A stretch of DNA of 64,000 bases from Chromohalobacter sp. 11-W (GTDB taxonomy: Bacteria; Pseudomonadota; Gammaproteobacteria; Pseudomonadales; Halomonadaceae). The notes under the pieces were generated by a model. The model was not told the origin of the DNA, did not search any database, and saw nothing but the letters and a program-made list of their open reading frames with translations. Position numbers and translations under genes: made by a program. This document shows, piece after piece, positions 27,972-36,357 of this stretch; position 1 is the first letter of the stretch; each line of letters begins with the position of its first letter. Where the stretch lies: contig NZ_JARANZ010000001.1 of assembly GCF_029889905.1 (NCBI RefSeq), forward strand, positions 372,001 through 436,000. The letters are read 5' to 3'.

Positions 27972-29935
27972 GCGACGCGCAATATTCCTTGACCCTGGAG
28001 GCGACCCCGCCTTCGCGCGCGAGATTGTTCGAGAGTCTGGCGTGGTGGGAGGCGCTGGGCTGGTTGCGCGCGCTGGACGCCCACTTCGTGCGCTTTCTCG
28101 CCGAGCACGACGCCGACGCACCCGCCGAGGTACTGCTGGCGGCGGCGCTCGCCAGCCATCAATTGGGGCGTGGCCATGTCTGCCTGGCGCTGTCGCGTGC
28201 CTTGGCGGCGCCGCGCGATGTGCTTTCGCTGCCGCCGTTGGAAGAAAGCGCGCCGCAGGCCGAGGTGCCGCTCCCCGAGGACTTCCTGCAGGGGTTGGAT
28301 AGCGCCACCTGGGCTGCGCGCTTGGCCGCGTCGCCGTTGGTGTCGCCGCCGGGGCCGGGCACCACGCCGCTGGTGCTGGCGGGCGGGCGGTTGTATCTAC
28401 GCCGCTACTGGTCGGCCGAACGGGCGGTGGCGGCGCATCTCGGCGAGCGCCTGGGACGGCCCCTGGCGGTGGAGGCGTCGCTGGCCGAGCCTCTAGCGCG
28501 GCTGTTTGCCGCGAACACCGCGCACGACGATGCGCCGGATTGGCAGAAGGTGGCCTGCACGCTGGCGCTGCGTAACCGACTGACGATCATTTCCGGCGGC
28601 CCCGGCACCGGCAAGACCACGACCGTGACGCGGCTTTTGGCATTGCTTCAGACGCAGGCGCTGTCGTCGGCGGAGGCGAGCCACGGCCTGCGTATCCAAC
28701 TGGCCGCGCCCACCGGTAAGGCGGCAGCGCGTTTGTCCGAGTCGATTGCCGGCGCGGTGAAGGACCTCGACGTCGGCGATGACGTCAAGGCGGCCTTGCC
28801 ACGCGAGGCGTTGACGCTGCACCGCCTGCTTGGCGCGCGTCCGGATACGCGACGCTTTCGCCATCACGCCGGGCATCCACTGAGTCTCGACCTGCTGGTA
28901 GTGGACGAAGCCTCGATGGTGGATCTGGAACTGATGGCCGCACTGCTCGAAGCCATGCCGGCGGAGGCGCGCCTGATTCTGCTCGGTGACAAGGATCAGC
29001 TCGCCTCGGTGGAAGCCGGCTCGGTGCTTGGCGATCTTTGCGCCAATGCTCTGGATCAGGGCTATTCGCCTCATGCCTGTGACGTTCTCGAGCGGCTGGC
29101 GGGGATCTCGATGACACCCGATGCCGCGTGCTCGCCACTGGCCGATCATGTGGTCATGCTGCGCAAGAGCTACCGCTTCGATGCGCATAGCGGCATCGGC
29201 GCCCTGGCGGCGGCGACCAATGCCGGCGACGTCGTGGCGTTTCGCCGCGCGTGGGACGCGGGGTACGCGGATATACAGTGGCTTTCGGCGGCGCGCGACC
29301 AGGCGGCCGTCGAGCGCGCCGCGTTGGCCGGCTATCGCGATCTCTACCGGCGTATCGTGGCAGGCGCCACGGCGACGGAGGCGCTGGAACGGCTCACGGA
29401 CTTCCAGGTGTTGTGCGCGCTCAAACGTGGCCCCTGGGGCGTCGAAGGGCTCAACGCGTGTATCGCCACACGCCTGTGGCGCGAGGGCTTCATCGACGAT
29501 CATCAGGGCTGGTACGCCGGGCGCCCGGTGATGGTGACACGCAATGACCCGCAATTGGGGCTCTATAACGGTGACATCGGTATCGTCTTGCCCGACCCCG
29601 AGGCGCAGCAGCGTCTGCGGGTGTTCTTCGCGACCGCCGATGGCGCGCGGGCGGTGTTGCCTTCGCGTCTCGAGGCCTGCGAGACGGTGTTCGCGATGAC
29701 GGTGCATAAATCGCAGGGCTCCGAGTTCGCCCATGTACTGTTCGTGTTGCCCGAGCACGCCAACCCGATTCTGACCCGCGAGTTGGTGTATACCGGCATT
29801 ACCCGCGCCAAGCGTCAGTTGACGCTGGCCGGCGGCGACGCGCGGGTCATGGACAGCGCCCTGCACCGACGCGTGGTGCGTGACAGCGGCTTCGCCGACT
29901 GGGTGTCGGCTCTGGAAGAGGAGGAGACATCATGA
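27968..29935 (+). CDS. recD: Exodeoxyribonuclease V subunit alpha (RecD)
   Basis: 5'-3' superfamily 1 helicase subunit, 655 residues. Motifs: Walker A ISGGPGTGKTTTVTRLL near residue 209, LAAPTGKAAARLSES, VVDEASMVDLELM, LGDKDQLASVEAGSVLGDL and the C-terminal AMTVHKSQGSEFAHVL. It starts inside the recB stop and its own stop overlaps the next gene, a creatininase homologue. Confidence 0.96.
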   Translation: MSDAQYSLTLEATPPSRARLFESLAWWEALGWLRALDAHFVRFLAEHDADAPAEVLLAAALASHQLGRGHVCLALSRALAAPRDVLSLPPLEESAPQAEVPLPEDFLQGLDSATWAARLAASPLVSPPGPGTTPLVLAGGRLYLRRYWSAERAVAAHLGERLGRPLAVEASLAEPLARLFAANTAHDDAPDWQKVACTLALRNRLTIISGGPGTGKTTTVTRLLALLQTQALSSAEASHGLRIQLAAPTGKAAARLSESIAGAVKDLDVGDDVKAALPREALTLHRLLGARPDTRRFRHHAGHPLSLDLLVVDEASMVDLELMAALLEAMPAEARLILLGDKDQLASVEAGSVLGDLCANALDQGYSPHACDVLERLAGISMTPDAACSPLADHVVMLRKSYRFDAHSGIGALAAATNAGDVVAFRRAWDAGYADIQWLSAARDQAAVERAALAGYRDLYRRIVAGATATEALERLTDFQVLCALKRGPWGVEGLNACIATRLWREGFIDDHQGWYAGRPVMVTRNDPQLGLYNGDIGIVLPDPEAQQRLRVFFATADGARAVLPSRLEACETVFAMTVHKSQGSEFAHVLFVLPEHANPILTRELVYTGITRAKRQLTLAGGDARVMDSALHRRVVRDSGFADWVSALEEEETS

Positions 29936-30765
29936 GCGCTTCATCGCCTGAACATGCCGCGATCGGTGGCGTCGACTGGGCGTCGTTGAGCAGCCCCGAG
30001 CTGGCCCGTCGCGTCGGCCCGGAGAGCGTGGCGTTGTTGCCGCTGGGGGCCATCGAACAACATGGCGCGCACCTGCCGCTTTCCACCGACGTGGATATCG
30101 CCGAGGGCTTGGTGGCGGCGATGCGTGAACGTGTCGCGGCGTCGCGGGATTTGCTGATACTGCCCACGCTGGCGGTGGGGTCGAGCCTCGAGCATGGTGA
30201 CTTCGCTGGCACCTTGAGTCTGACGCCGGAGACGGCCATCGCGCATCTGGTGGATATCGGCGCCAGCGTGGCGCGAGCGGGGATTCGTCGCCTGGTACTG
30301 TTCAATAGCCATGGCGGCAACAAGGCGGTGGTCGATCTGGCGGCACTCAAGTTGCGCGAGCGCCATGGCTTACTGGTGGTCAAGGCAAATTACTTTCGCT
30401 TTACGCCGCCCGACGACGCGCTGCCCGCCGAGGAGTTGCGGCACGGGCTGCATGGCGGCGCGCTGGAAACCGCGATGATGATGCATTTGGCGCCGCACAA
30501 GGTACGCCAGGCCGCGCTCGGCGAGGCCGTCTCGCTAGGGGCTCATCAGGAACGCGCCGGGCGCACGCTACTCCCCGAGGGCGATGCCGGTTTCGCCTGG
30601 ATGGCGCAGGACCTGCACCCCAGCGGCGTGGTCGGCAACGCAACCCTGGCCACGCCGGCCCTGGGGGAACGGCTGGTCGCTCATTTCGCCGCGCGCCTGG
30701 CGCGCGTGATCGAGGAAGCCTGCTGCTTCGATCTTACCCAACTGCGTGCACGTTCGCTGCAGTGA
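29932..30765 (+). CDS. Creatininase-family amidohydrolase
   Basis: A 277-residue metal-dependent amidohydrolase. The metal-binding motif is GAIEQHGAHLPLSTD, which supplies Glu, His and Asp. NSHGGNKAVVDLAA and GGALETAMM supply the other ligands. The family includes creatininase and the archaeal deformylase ArfB of riboflavin/F420 synthesis. The start overlaps recD by four bases, so it rides on the recCBD transcript, but the gene beyond it is a GTP cyclohydrolase II homologue in opposite orientation. This context suggests an amide or formamide of a GTP-derived pyrimidine as substrate. That is inferred. Confidence 0.88.
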   Translation: MSASSPEHAAIGGVDWASLSSPELARRVGPESVALLPLGAIEQHGAHLPLSTDVDIAEGLVAAMRERVAASRDLLILPTLAVGSSLEHGDFAGTLSLTPETAIAHLVDIGASVARAGIRRLVLFNSHGGNKAVVDLAALKLRERHGLLVVKANYFRFTPPDDALPAEELRHGLHGGALETAMMMHLAPHKVRQAALGEAVSLGAHQERAGRTLLPEGDAGFAWMAQDLHPSGVVGNATLATPALGERLVAHFAARLARVIEEACCFDLTQLRARSLQ

Positions 30766-30778
30766 GCGGTACGTCACG

Positions 30779-31933
30779 TCATTCGAGCGAGCCCGACGTA
30801 TCGCGGCGCGGGGTGCGCCTGTCGGTGGCGTCGGGGCTTTCGAGCAGGTCCTCCAGCCAGTGTCCGGCGCGTTCGGCCTTGGCGCTCAGGTAGCGTCGAT
30901 TGTGCTCGTTGAGCTGGCCGTAACAGGCCTCGCGGCCCACCACGTCGATGCCGCCGAGGCTCATGGCCGCGATCTTCTCGGGGTTGTTGGTCAGCAGCGC
31001 GATGCGCGTGACGGCAAGCTCGGCCAGCATCTGCAGCGCTGCGCGGTACTGCCGCTCGTCCTCGCCGAAACCCAGCACCTGATCGGCATCGACGGTGTCC
31101 AGTCCTGCATCCTGCAGGCCATAGGCGCGCAGCTTGTTGGCCAGGCCGATGCCGCGTCCTTCCTGGGCGAGATACAACAAGATGCCGCCGCCACGTTCGC
31201 TAATGGCCGCCACGCTGGTGCGTAGTTGTTCGCCGCAATCGCAGCGTAGGCTGCCGAACAGATCGCCCGTCAGGCAGGCCGAATGCAGACGCACCGGCAC
31301 GGCATCCGCCCAGTCGGCGGGGTCGCCGACTAGCACCGCTAGATGCTCGCGCAGGCCGTCGCTTTCACGGAACAGCACGAAACGGGCGTTTTCGGCCTCG
31401 GCGAGGGGCACGTTGGCTTCGCTGATACGCTTGAGCGACGTCGTATCGCCTTCGCCGTAGCGTTGCACGTCGTCGAGGGCCACACCGAGCAGAGTACCGT
31501 CGTCGATGAGCGCGGCCAGGGCATCGCGCTGTGTCGCATCGACCCGGGCGCTGAGCGCGGCAGGGACCAGCAGGCCGCGCCGCATCAAACCCAGCGCGGC
31601 CGTTTCCGCCACCGAAGCGGGCTCGGGCGGATGGGCACTCGGGGGCTTGGCCATGGCGGCCATGGCCCAGGCGACGACATCGCTGGCGCGGTGATGCGTG
31701 CCGAGTGGCAGGCTTACTGCGTCGGCGTCATCGGGAGCAATTGCGCCCAGTCGGGCGAGGCGATGCGTGGTGATCACCAGGCTTGGCGCGTGGCCGGCCA
31801 TATCGGCGAGCGTGGCCAGGGCGGTGTCGTCGATGCCTTCCAGTGGCTGGATCAAGACGGCGTCTTGCGGGGTGTGCAGCACGACCGGCAGGCCGCGGCG
31901 CAAGTCGAAGATCGCACGTTCTACCTGTCTCAT
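30779..31933 (-). CDS. GTP cyclohydrolase II with degenerate RibB-like N-terminal domain
   Basis: A 384-residue RibBA-like protein. The C-terminal half is a well-preserved GTP cyclohydrolase II: zinc cysteines C220, C231 and C233 in SACLTGDLFGSLRCDCG, then YLAQEGRGIGLANKLRAY, DTVDADQVLGFGEDERQY and LLTNNPEKI. The N-terminal half begins VERAIFDLRRGLPVVL like DHBP synthase, but the acidic DDEDRENEGD-type catalytic loop is replaced by HTPQDAVLIQPLEG. Only the cyclohydrolase is therefore likely to be active. AAGGAGAGG precedes the ATG. It is divergent from a RibD-type reductase gene, so a housekeeping riboflavin role is possible, but the neighbours suggest a special pathway. Confidence 0.88.
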   Translation of the reverse strand: MRQVERAIFDLRRGLPVVLHTPQDAVLIQPLEGIDDTALATLADMAGHAPSLVITTHRLARLGAIAPDDADAVSLPLGTHHRASDVVAWAMAAMAKPPSAHPPEPASVAETAALGLMRRGLLVPAALSARVDATQRDALAALIDDGTLLGVALDDVQRYGEGDTTSLKRISEANVPLAEAENARFVLFRESDGLREHLAVLVGDPADWADAVPVRLHSACLTGDLFGSLRCDCGEQLRTSVAAISERGGGILLYLAQEGRGIGLANKLRAYGLQDAGLDTVDADQVLGFGEDERQYRAALQMLAELAVTRIALLTNNPEKIAAMSLGGIDVVGREACYGQLNEHNRRYLSAKAERAGHWLEDLLESPDATDRRTPRRDTSGSLE

Positions 31934-32016
31934 GAGCCTCTCCTTGGTTTTTGCGCGTCGTAATGCTTCGATGACGTGTCATGACACTTTCGTTGGCACA
32001 CGGCACGGGAGACCGT

Positions 32017-32862
32017 ATGAGCCCTGCGACACTCGATGTGGCGCTGGCCTGGCATGGGATTTGCGAGGCTCGACGCCAGGACTGGGACGCCCATGCGGCG
32101 TTGACGCTGGCGAGCGGCCGGCTGCGAATCTGGCGCGGCGGCGCCTGGCAGGCCGAGGGCCCGGTCACGGCGGAGGCGACGGCGCTGCTCGATAGCCTGC
32201 TGCCGAGCAGCGCCACGCCCGGGCGTTTCGTCATCGCGCAACTCGGTCAGAGTCTCGATGGACGTATCGCCACGATCACCGGCGCCTCGCACTACGTCAC
32301 CGGCGAAGCGAGCCGTGTGCATCTGCATCGCTTGCGTGCGCTGGTCGATGCCGTGGTCATCGGGGCGGGTACGGCCTGTGCCGACGACCCGCAGCTCACC
32401 GTGCGGCATGTGACGGGGGATAACCCGGTACGCGTGATTCTCGACCCCAATGGCCGCGTGCCCGCGACCAGCGGTGTACTCCAATGCAGTGACGCTCCCA
32501 CGTTGCATATCACTCGGCATCCGTTGCCGCGCGATACCCTGGGCGCGCATGTCGAATCGCTGGTGCCCGAGGACGCGGCCGATCTGACGCCGTCGGCGCT
32601 GCTCGACGCCCTGGCGGCACGTGGTCTTCGCCGCGTGCTCATCGAGGGCGGCGGACAGACCGTGTCGCGCTTCCTGGCGGATGGTCAGCTCGATCGTTTG
32701 CATGTGGTCGTGGCGCCACTGTTGATCGGTTCGGGGCGTCCGGCGGTGAGCCTGGCCGAGATCGAGACCCTCGATGCCGCCCTGCGTCCGCCATGTCGCA
32801 CGTTTGCGATGGGCGACGACACGCTTTTCGATCTGACGCTGCGTCCCGGTCACGTGGGGTAA
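32017..32862 (+). CDS. Stand-alone RibD C-terminal-type pyrimidine reductase
   Basis: A 281-residue protein whose residues ~75-275 match the RibD reductase domain: QLGQSLDGRIATITGASHYV, VHLHRLRALVDAVVIGAGT, CADDPQLTVR, RVILDPNGRVP and VLIEGGGQTVSRFL. The deaminase domain of bifunctional RibD, with its HAE and PCxxxGxxPPC motifs, is absent; about 75 unrecognised residues replace it. I prefer the ATG at 32017 (GGGAGA upstream) to the ATG at 31981. It probably reduces the ribosylamino side chain made after GTP cyclohydrolase II. It is divergent from the cyclohydrolase homologue. Confidence 0.85.
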   Translation: MSPATLDVALAWHGICEARRQDWDAHAALTLASGRLRIWRGGAWQAEGPVTAEATALLDSLLPSSATPGRFVIAQLGQSLDGRIATITGASHYVTGEASRVHLHRLRALVDAVVIGAGTACADDPQLTVRHVTGDNPVRVILDPNGRVPATSGVLQCSDAPTLHITRHPLPRDTLGAHVESLVPEDAADLTPSALLDALAARGLRRVLIEGGGQTVSRFLADGQLDRLHVVVAPLLIGSGRPAVSLAEIETLDAALRPPCRTFAMGDDTLFDLTLRPGHVG

Positions 32863-33004
32863 GAGGGTGTTTACAAAACAGGCGAACGATGGCAAGACAA
32901 GGCAAAATTGGCCGAAAACACGGAGTTTACATGGGGTAAATGAGTCTTTTGAGGCCGATTTTAACGCCGGATTGTCGAGTGCAGGCCTTTTGTAAATACC
33001 CTCT
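32862..33004. mobile_element. MITE-like palindromic element with 17-bp terminal inverted repeats
   Basis: A 143-bp non-coding insertion. The left end AGAGGGTGTTTACAAAA (32862-32878) and the right end TTTTGTAAATACCCTCT (32988-33004) are inverted repeats with one mismatch. The inside is an imperfect palindrome too (CAAGGCAAAATTGGCC against GAGGCCGATTTTAACG). No transposase gene is present and no convincing target duplication is visible. It sits exactly between two convergent stop codons, beginning at the last base of the upstream TAA, and its fold could act as a bidirectional terminator. Confidence 0.75.
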
Positions 33005-33007
33005 GCG

Positions 33008-33988
33008 TTATCGCGCATGGCAGCCTCCTCCGCTCTTGCTCGTTAGTGGGGCGCCTGCCGAGGTGTCATGGTCTCGACGCTGGCGACGCCGGTGGCAGAG
33101 TAGCCAGGCACCTGGCAGGCTCGAGATCAGCACGATGACTCCGTAGATCAGCGAAATGGCCACGCCCTGGGCGGGATCGAGCCCGGCGCCTATCCACACC
33201 AGTGCGGCGGCACTCTCACGTAGCCCCCAACCGGCTACCGAGAGGGGAATCGCCATGACCATCAGCACCGGCGGAATCAGTGGCAACAGGGTGGCGAGGT
33301 CGATATCGGCCCCAATGGCACGGGCGGTGATGGCATAGACGGCGATATAGCTCGCCACCACACCCAGGGAACTGAGGCATTGCCAGAGCCACATGCGCGA
33401 GGCGACCAGGGCGGTGCTGAGATCGCCCAGCGTGTCGCGCAGCCAGGTCGGCGGGCGGCGATAACCCCAGATCGCCAGCCCGCTCAGCACGATGATCCCC
33501 GTCGTCAGTACAACAGGGGCATTACCCAGCCGAGCAAGGCCACTGAGCACGCTATCGCGCAAGGTCGGCGAAGCTAGCAGCCCCACGATGGCGATCAGTG
33601 CCAGCATCAGTTGGCCTGAGAGGCGTTCGATGATGACGGCGCGCCACGCTCGTGGTCGGTCGCTACTCGACCGGGCATGGCGCCAGGCCCGCGAGGCATC
33701 GCCGATGACGCCGCCCGGCAGTACCTGGTTGAGAAAGGTAGCCACGTAGTATTCCGCCACGGCACGGCGTAGCGGTAGCGTCAGACCCATGCGCCGGGCG
33801 GTCAGGCGCCAGCGCCAGGCGGAGAGCACGACCTGGGGCACGCTGATGGCCAATGCCAGCAACAGCCAGCCCGGCGCGGGGGCAACGAAGGCGTCACGTA
33901 GTGCCCGAGCGTCGAGCTGCCAAGCGATGACCCCGAGCAGCACCAGGCTGACGCCCAGACGTGCGAGGGTCGCGTTAGCGGGACGCAT
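33008..33988 (-). CDS. Lysylphosphatidylglycerol synthase TM-region / flippase-like membrane protein
   Basis: A 326-residue integral membrane protein of the UPF0104/MprF-flippase-like family. It has about eight hydrophobic segments, starting LGVSLVLLGVIAWQLDARAL, with the family's NQVLPGGVIGDASRAWRH loop and a late LPLSVAGWGLRESAAALVW motif. Family members are proposed to move lipid-linked or polyisoprenoid compounds. The start at 33988 overlaps the methyltransferase gene by 14 bases. It is the last gene of the operon and abuts the MITE-like element. Confidence 0.88.
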   Translation of the reverse strand: MRPANATLARLGVSLVLLGVIAWQLDARALRDAFVAPAPGWLLLALAISVPQVVLSAWRWRLTARRMGLTLPLRRAVAEYYVATFLNQVLPGGVIGDASRAWRHARSSSDRPRAWRAVIIERLSGQLMLALIAIVGLLASPTLRDSVLSGLARLGNAPVVLTTGIIVLSGLAIWGYRRPPTWLRDTLGDLSTALVASRMWLWQCLSSLGVVASYIAVYAITARAIGADIDLATLLPLIPPVLMVMAIPLSVAGWGLRESAAALVWIGAGLDPAQGVAISLIYGVIVLISSLPGAWLLCHRRRQRRDHDTSAGAPLTSKSGGGCHAR

Positions 33989-34841
33989 GGGGTGGCTCCG
34001 GGGCGGCGAACACATCGCGGTGCCCGACGAGCAGGTCGAGATGCCCTCGGTCGAGGGCCTCCCGGCGGTGTTGCCACCAGCGCTCGATGCGCTGGCGATC
34101 ATGCGGCGCTTGCTCACGGGCGGCGGCGGCCCAGCCGTCGATGAGGCTCAGCGCCAGGGGGCGCTGCGCCGGCGTCAGGCGCCAGGGGCTTTCAGCGTCG
34201 ACGATGTGAAAGTCTCTGGCGGTGAAGGCTGCGATCAATGCCTGGGGCGCCGTGGTGCCAAGCGCAGGGCCGAGGCCTTTGTCGCGGCGTTGATGCGCGG
34301 CGAGTATCTCGAAGAGCCAGGCATCTTCGTCATCATTGACCATCACGTCATCGGCCTGGAAACGAATGTTGCCGTCCACGCTGAGTGTGATCAATGTCGC
34401 GGCGTGATGAGCCGCGCAGGCATCGGCCAGGGCCTCGACCCAGGTGGCGCTGACCAGATCGCACAGTGCCGAGGCGGTAACGAGGTCGATACCGGCGAAC
34501 CAAGACGTGTCGAGCGCATGCAGGTCGCGCTGGTGTGTGGTCACGTGGATGGATGTGCCCGCGTTATCGCGCAAGGGCTGACAGCGCCCCACGGCATGGC
34601 CCAGCAGAGAATCGTCATGATCGATTAGATGCCAGTGCTGGGGCCCCGGCAAGCGAGGCGCGAGATAGCGCACATTGGCACCGCTGCCACTGCCGAGATC
34701 GAGTAGTTGCCAGGGAGCGTGGCGCTCACGCGTGGCAAGCCAGTCGACGGTGGCCTGCAAGGGCGCCATGGCGCGGGCATCGTGATCGGCTTGCTCGCGC
34801 CTCGCCAGCCAGGACTCGCTGAACGTACCGGCAGTGTTCAT
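33975..34841 (-). CDS. Class I SAM-dependent methyltransferase
   Basis: A 288-residue cytosolic protein with SAM-binding motif I LLDLGSGSGANVRYLAPRL, followed by HWHLIDHDDSLL as the acidic motif II and IDLVTASALCDLVSATW. The C-terminal region contains RLTPAQRPLALSLIDGWA, which I do not recognise from a named family. Its start overlaps the glycosyltransferase stop (ATGA) and its end overlaps the membrane protein gene. Substrate unknown; probably modifies the compound made by this operon. Confidence 0.87.
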   Translation of the reverse strand: MNTAGTFSESWLARREQADHDARAMAPLQATVDWLATRERHAPWQLLDLGSGSGANVRYLAPRLPGPQHWHLIDHDDSLLGHAVGRCQPLRDNAGTSIHVTTHQRDLHALDTSWFAGIDLVTASALCDLVSATWVEALADACAAHHAATLITLSVDGNIRFQADDVMVNDDEDAWLFEILAAHQRRDKGLGPALGTTAPQALIAAFTARDFHIVDAESPWRLTPAQRPLALSLIDGWAAAAREQAPHDRQRIERWWQHRREALDRGHLDLLVGHRDVFAAPEPPHASR

Positions 34842-35887
34842 GCGGCGCCTCGTTGCAAGGCGGTGGCGAAGGCCGCACCGACCTGCGACCAGTCACGCAG
34901 CGAGCCCCGGGCGCGCTCGGCGCCTTCGCGCCATGCTTGACGTTTATGGGGGTCGCTGAGCATCTCGCGCAGCGCAGCGGCGAGCGCCTCGACATCGCCG
35001 GGTGGCACCTTTAGCCCGGCATCGTCGGGAAGAGTATGGGCGAGTGCGCCGCCGGTGGTGGTGATCACGGGCAGGGCATGTGCCAGGGCTTCGCTGACGA
35101 CCATGCCGTATCCCTCGTAATGCGAGGGCAGCACGAAGATATCGCTGGCGTGATAGGCCTCGTCCAGCGCCTCGGCGGATCGCTCGCCGAGCAAGTGGAT
35201 ACGTTCTTCCAGGCCGTGGGTGGCGATACGTGCCTGGACATCCTCGACATGCGTCGGCGCGCGGTCCAGGCCACCGATGCAGTCGCATGTCCAGGGCAGA
35301 TCGGTCAGTGTGGCCAGCGCCTCGACGAGCACATCATGTCCCTTGCGCGGGGTGACCGTGGCCACGCACAAAAGGCGAGGCACCTCAGCGTTACCATGGG
35401 CCGGGACGGCGCGCATAACGCCGGGTTCGACCACGTGCAAGCGCTCCGGCCCTACCTCGAAATCCGCCAGACGCCGAGCGGTGAAAGGGCTGGTGACGAT
35501 GACATTGTGCACCGCCGAAAGCGCGCGCGTTTCGCTGATCAAGAAGCGCTCGCGTTCGGCGTCGCCAAGACCGGTTTCGTCGGCGAGCGGATGGTGAACC
35601 AGGGCGGTGAGCGTCACGCGCTGGGCATGAGCTTCGAGCACGTCGGGTAACCCGCCCATCGCGAGTCCGTCGATAATTACATGGGCGCCTGCGGGCCGGG
35701 CCGCTAAAGCGTTTTCCAGTGCCTTTTTTGCCGTGGCGTCGGGTTCGGGAAAACGCCCCTCGAGGCCGATGACCTCGATCGGCCAGCCATGTTCGCGCAG
35801 GGCCGTGACGACGCGCGCATCGTAGACGTAGCCGCCGGTCAACTGCGCTGGGTCGCCGGCAACGATCAGAGTCACGGGATGGCTCAT
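34838..35887 (-). CDS. GT4-family glycosyltransferase
   Basis: A 349-residue GT-B fold protein. The N-terminal acceptor domain has [17 protein letters not shown], and the C-terminal donor domain has [18 protein letters not shown] and the GT4 hallmark [20 protein letters not shown] with [14 protein letters not shown] after it. It is coupled by ATGA to both the PTPS-like gene before it and the methyltransferase after it. A sugar transfer to the pathway's product is inferred from this context. Confidence 0.9.
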   Translation of the reverse strand: MSHPVTLIVAGDPAQLTGGYVYDARVVTALREHGWPIEVIGLEGRFPEPDATAKKALENALAARPAGAHVIIDGLAMGGLPDVLEAHAQRVTLTALVHHPLADETGLGDAERERFLISETRALSAVHNVIVTSPFTARRLADFEVGPERLHVVEPGVMRAVPAHGNAEVPRLLCVATVTPRKGHDVLVEALATLTDLPWTCDCIGGLDRAPTHVEDVQARIATHGLEERIHLLGERSAEALDEAYHASDIFVLPSHYEGYGMVVSEALAHALPVITTTGGALAHTLPDDAGLKVPPGDVEALAAALREMLSDPHKRQAWREGAERARGSLRDWSQVGAAFATALQRGAA

Positions 35888-36282
35888 ATCGCGCCCTCGT
35901 AATTCGCCCAGGCGATATGCGATTCATGCAGCGTGACGCCGAGGGCCGTCAGACCATGCCCGGTCTCGCCGAGTTCGCCCTGGCGGATGGCGTGGGCGAG
36001 CCGCTCGAAAATCACCTTGGCCATGAATTCGGTGGTGGTGTTGCGCCCCTGGAATTCGGGAACCTCGTCGAGGTTGTTGAAATTGAGCTCGCTCAGAACG
36101 CGGGAAAGCGTCTGGCTGGCCAGGCCGATATCGACGATGAGGTCGTCGCGGTCGAGTTCGGGGCGCTTGAAGGCGACATCGACCACATAGGTGGCGCCGT
36201 GCAAGCGTTGCGCGGGGCCGAAGATCTCGCCGTTGAAGCTGTGCGCGATCATGAAATGGTCTCGAACCGTCAGGCTGAACAT
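35884..36282 (-). CDS. 6-pyruvoyl-tetrahydropterin synthase/QueD-fold protein lacking catalytic triad
   Basis: A 132-residue protein with the PTPS T-fold. MIAHSFNG supplies the first zinc His (H14) and RLHGATY the second (H28). The HGH motif has become HGA (A30), the catalytic Cys position is Ala (A24), and the Asp-His pair of LDHxxLN is Ser-Glu (S64-E65, LSELNFNNL). The pterin-anchoring Glu survives as E120 in [12 protein letters not shown]. The protein is therefore not a standard PTPS or QueD enzyme. An AAGGAG site precedes the ATG. A 75-base gap separates it from the dehydrogenase gene upstream. Confidence 0.87.
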   Translation of the reverse strand: MFSLTVRDHFMIAHSFNGEIFGPAQRLHGATYVVDVAFKRPELDRDDLIVDIGLASQTLSRVLSELNFNNLDEVPEFQGRNTTTEFMAKVIFERLAHAIRQGELGETGHGLTALGVTLHESHIAWANYEGAI

Positions 36283-36357
36283 CCGTGTGGCTCCTTTTGT
36301 ATTGCCATGTATTACCGGTTATGCGTATTACGTGGGTGTCGTCGCATAGTGGCAGTG

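Noticed and set aside
26184-28121. 645-codon open frame on the minus strand opposite recB
   Set aside because: It lies wholly antisense to a recB with all helicase and nuclease motifs, has Arg/Gln-rich composition typical of high-GC shadow frames, and no recognisable domain or ribosome binding site.
28493-29866. 457-codon minus-strand frame opposite recD
   Set aside because: Antisense shadow of a well-supported recD with intact Walker motifs.
32017-32862. Minus-strand frame (31930-33018) covering the RibD-type reductase and the MITE-like element
   Set aside because: It reads through the palindromic element and antisense to conserved reductase motifs, so it is not a gene.
36299-36331. Three GTATTRC repeats before the PTPS-like gene
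   Set aside because: Spacings of 10 and 16 bases are irregular and no regulator with such a site is suggested; probably AT-rich promoter sequence.
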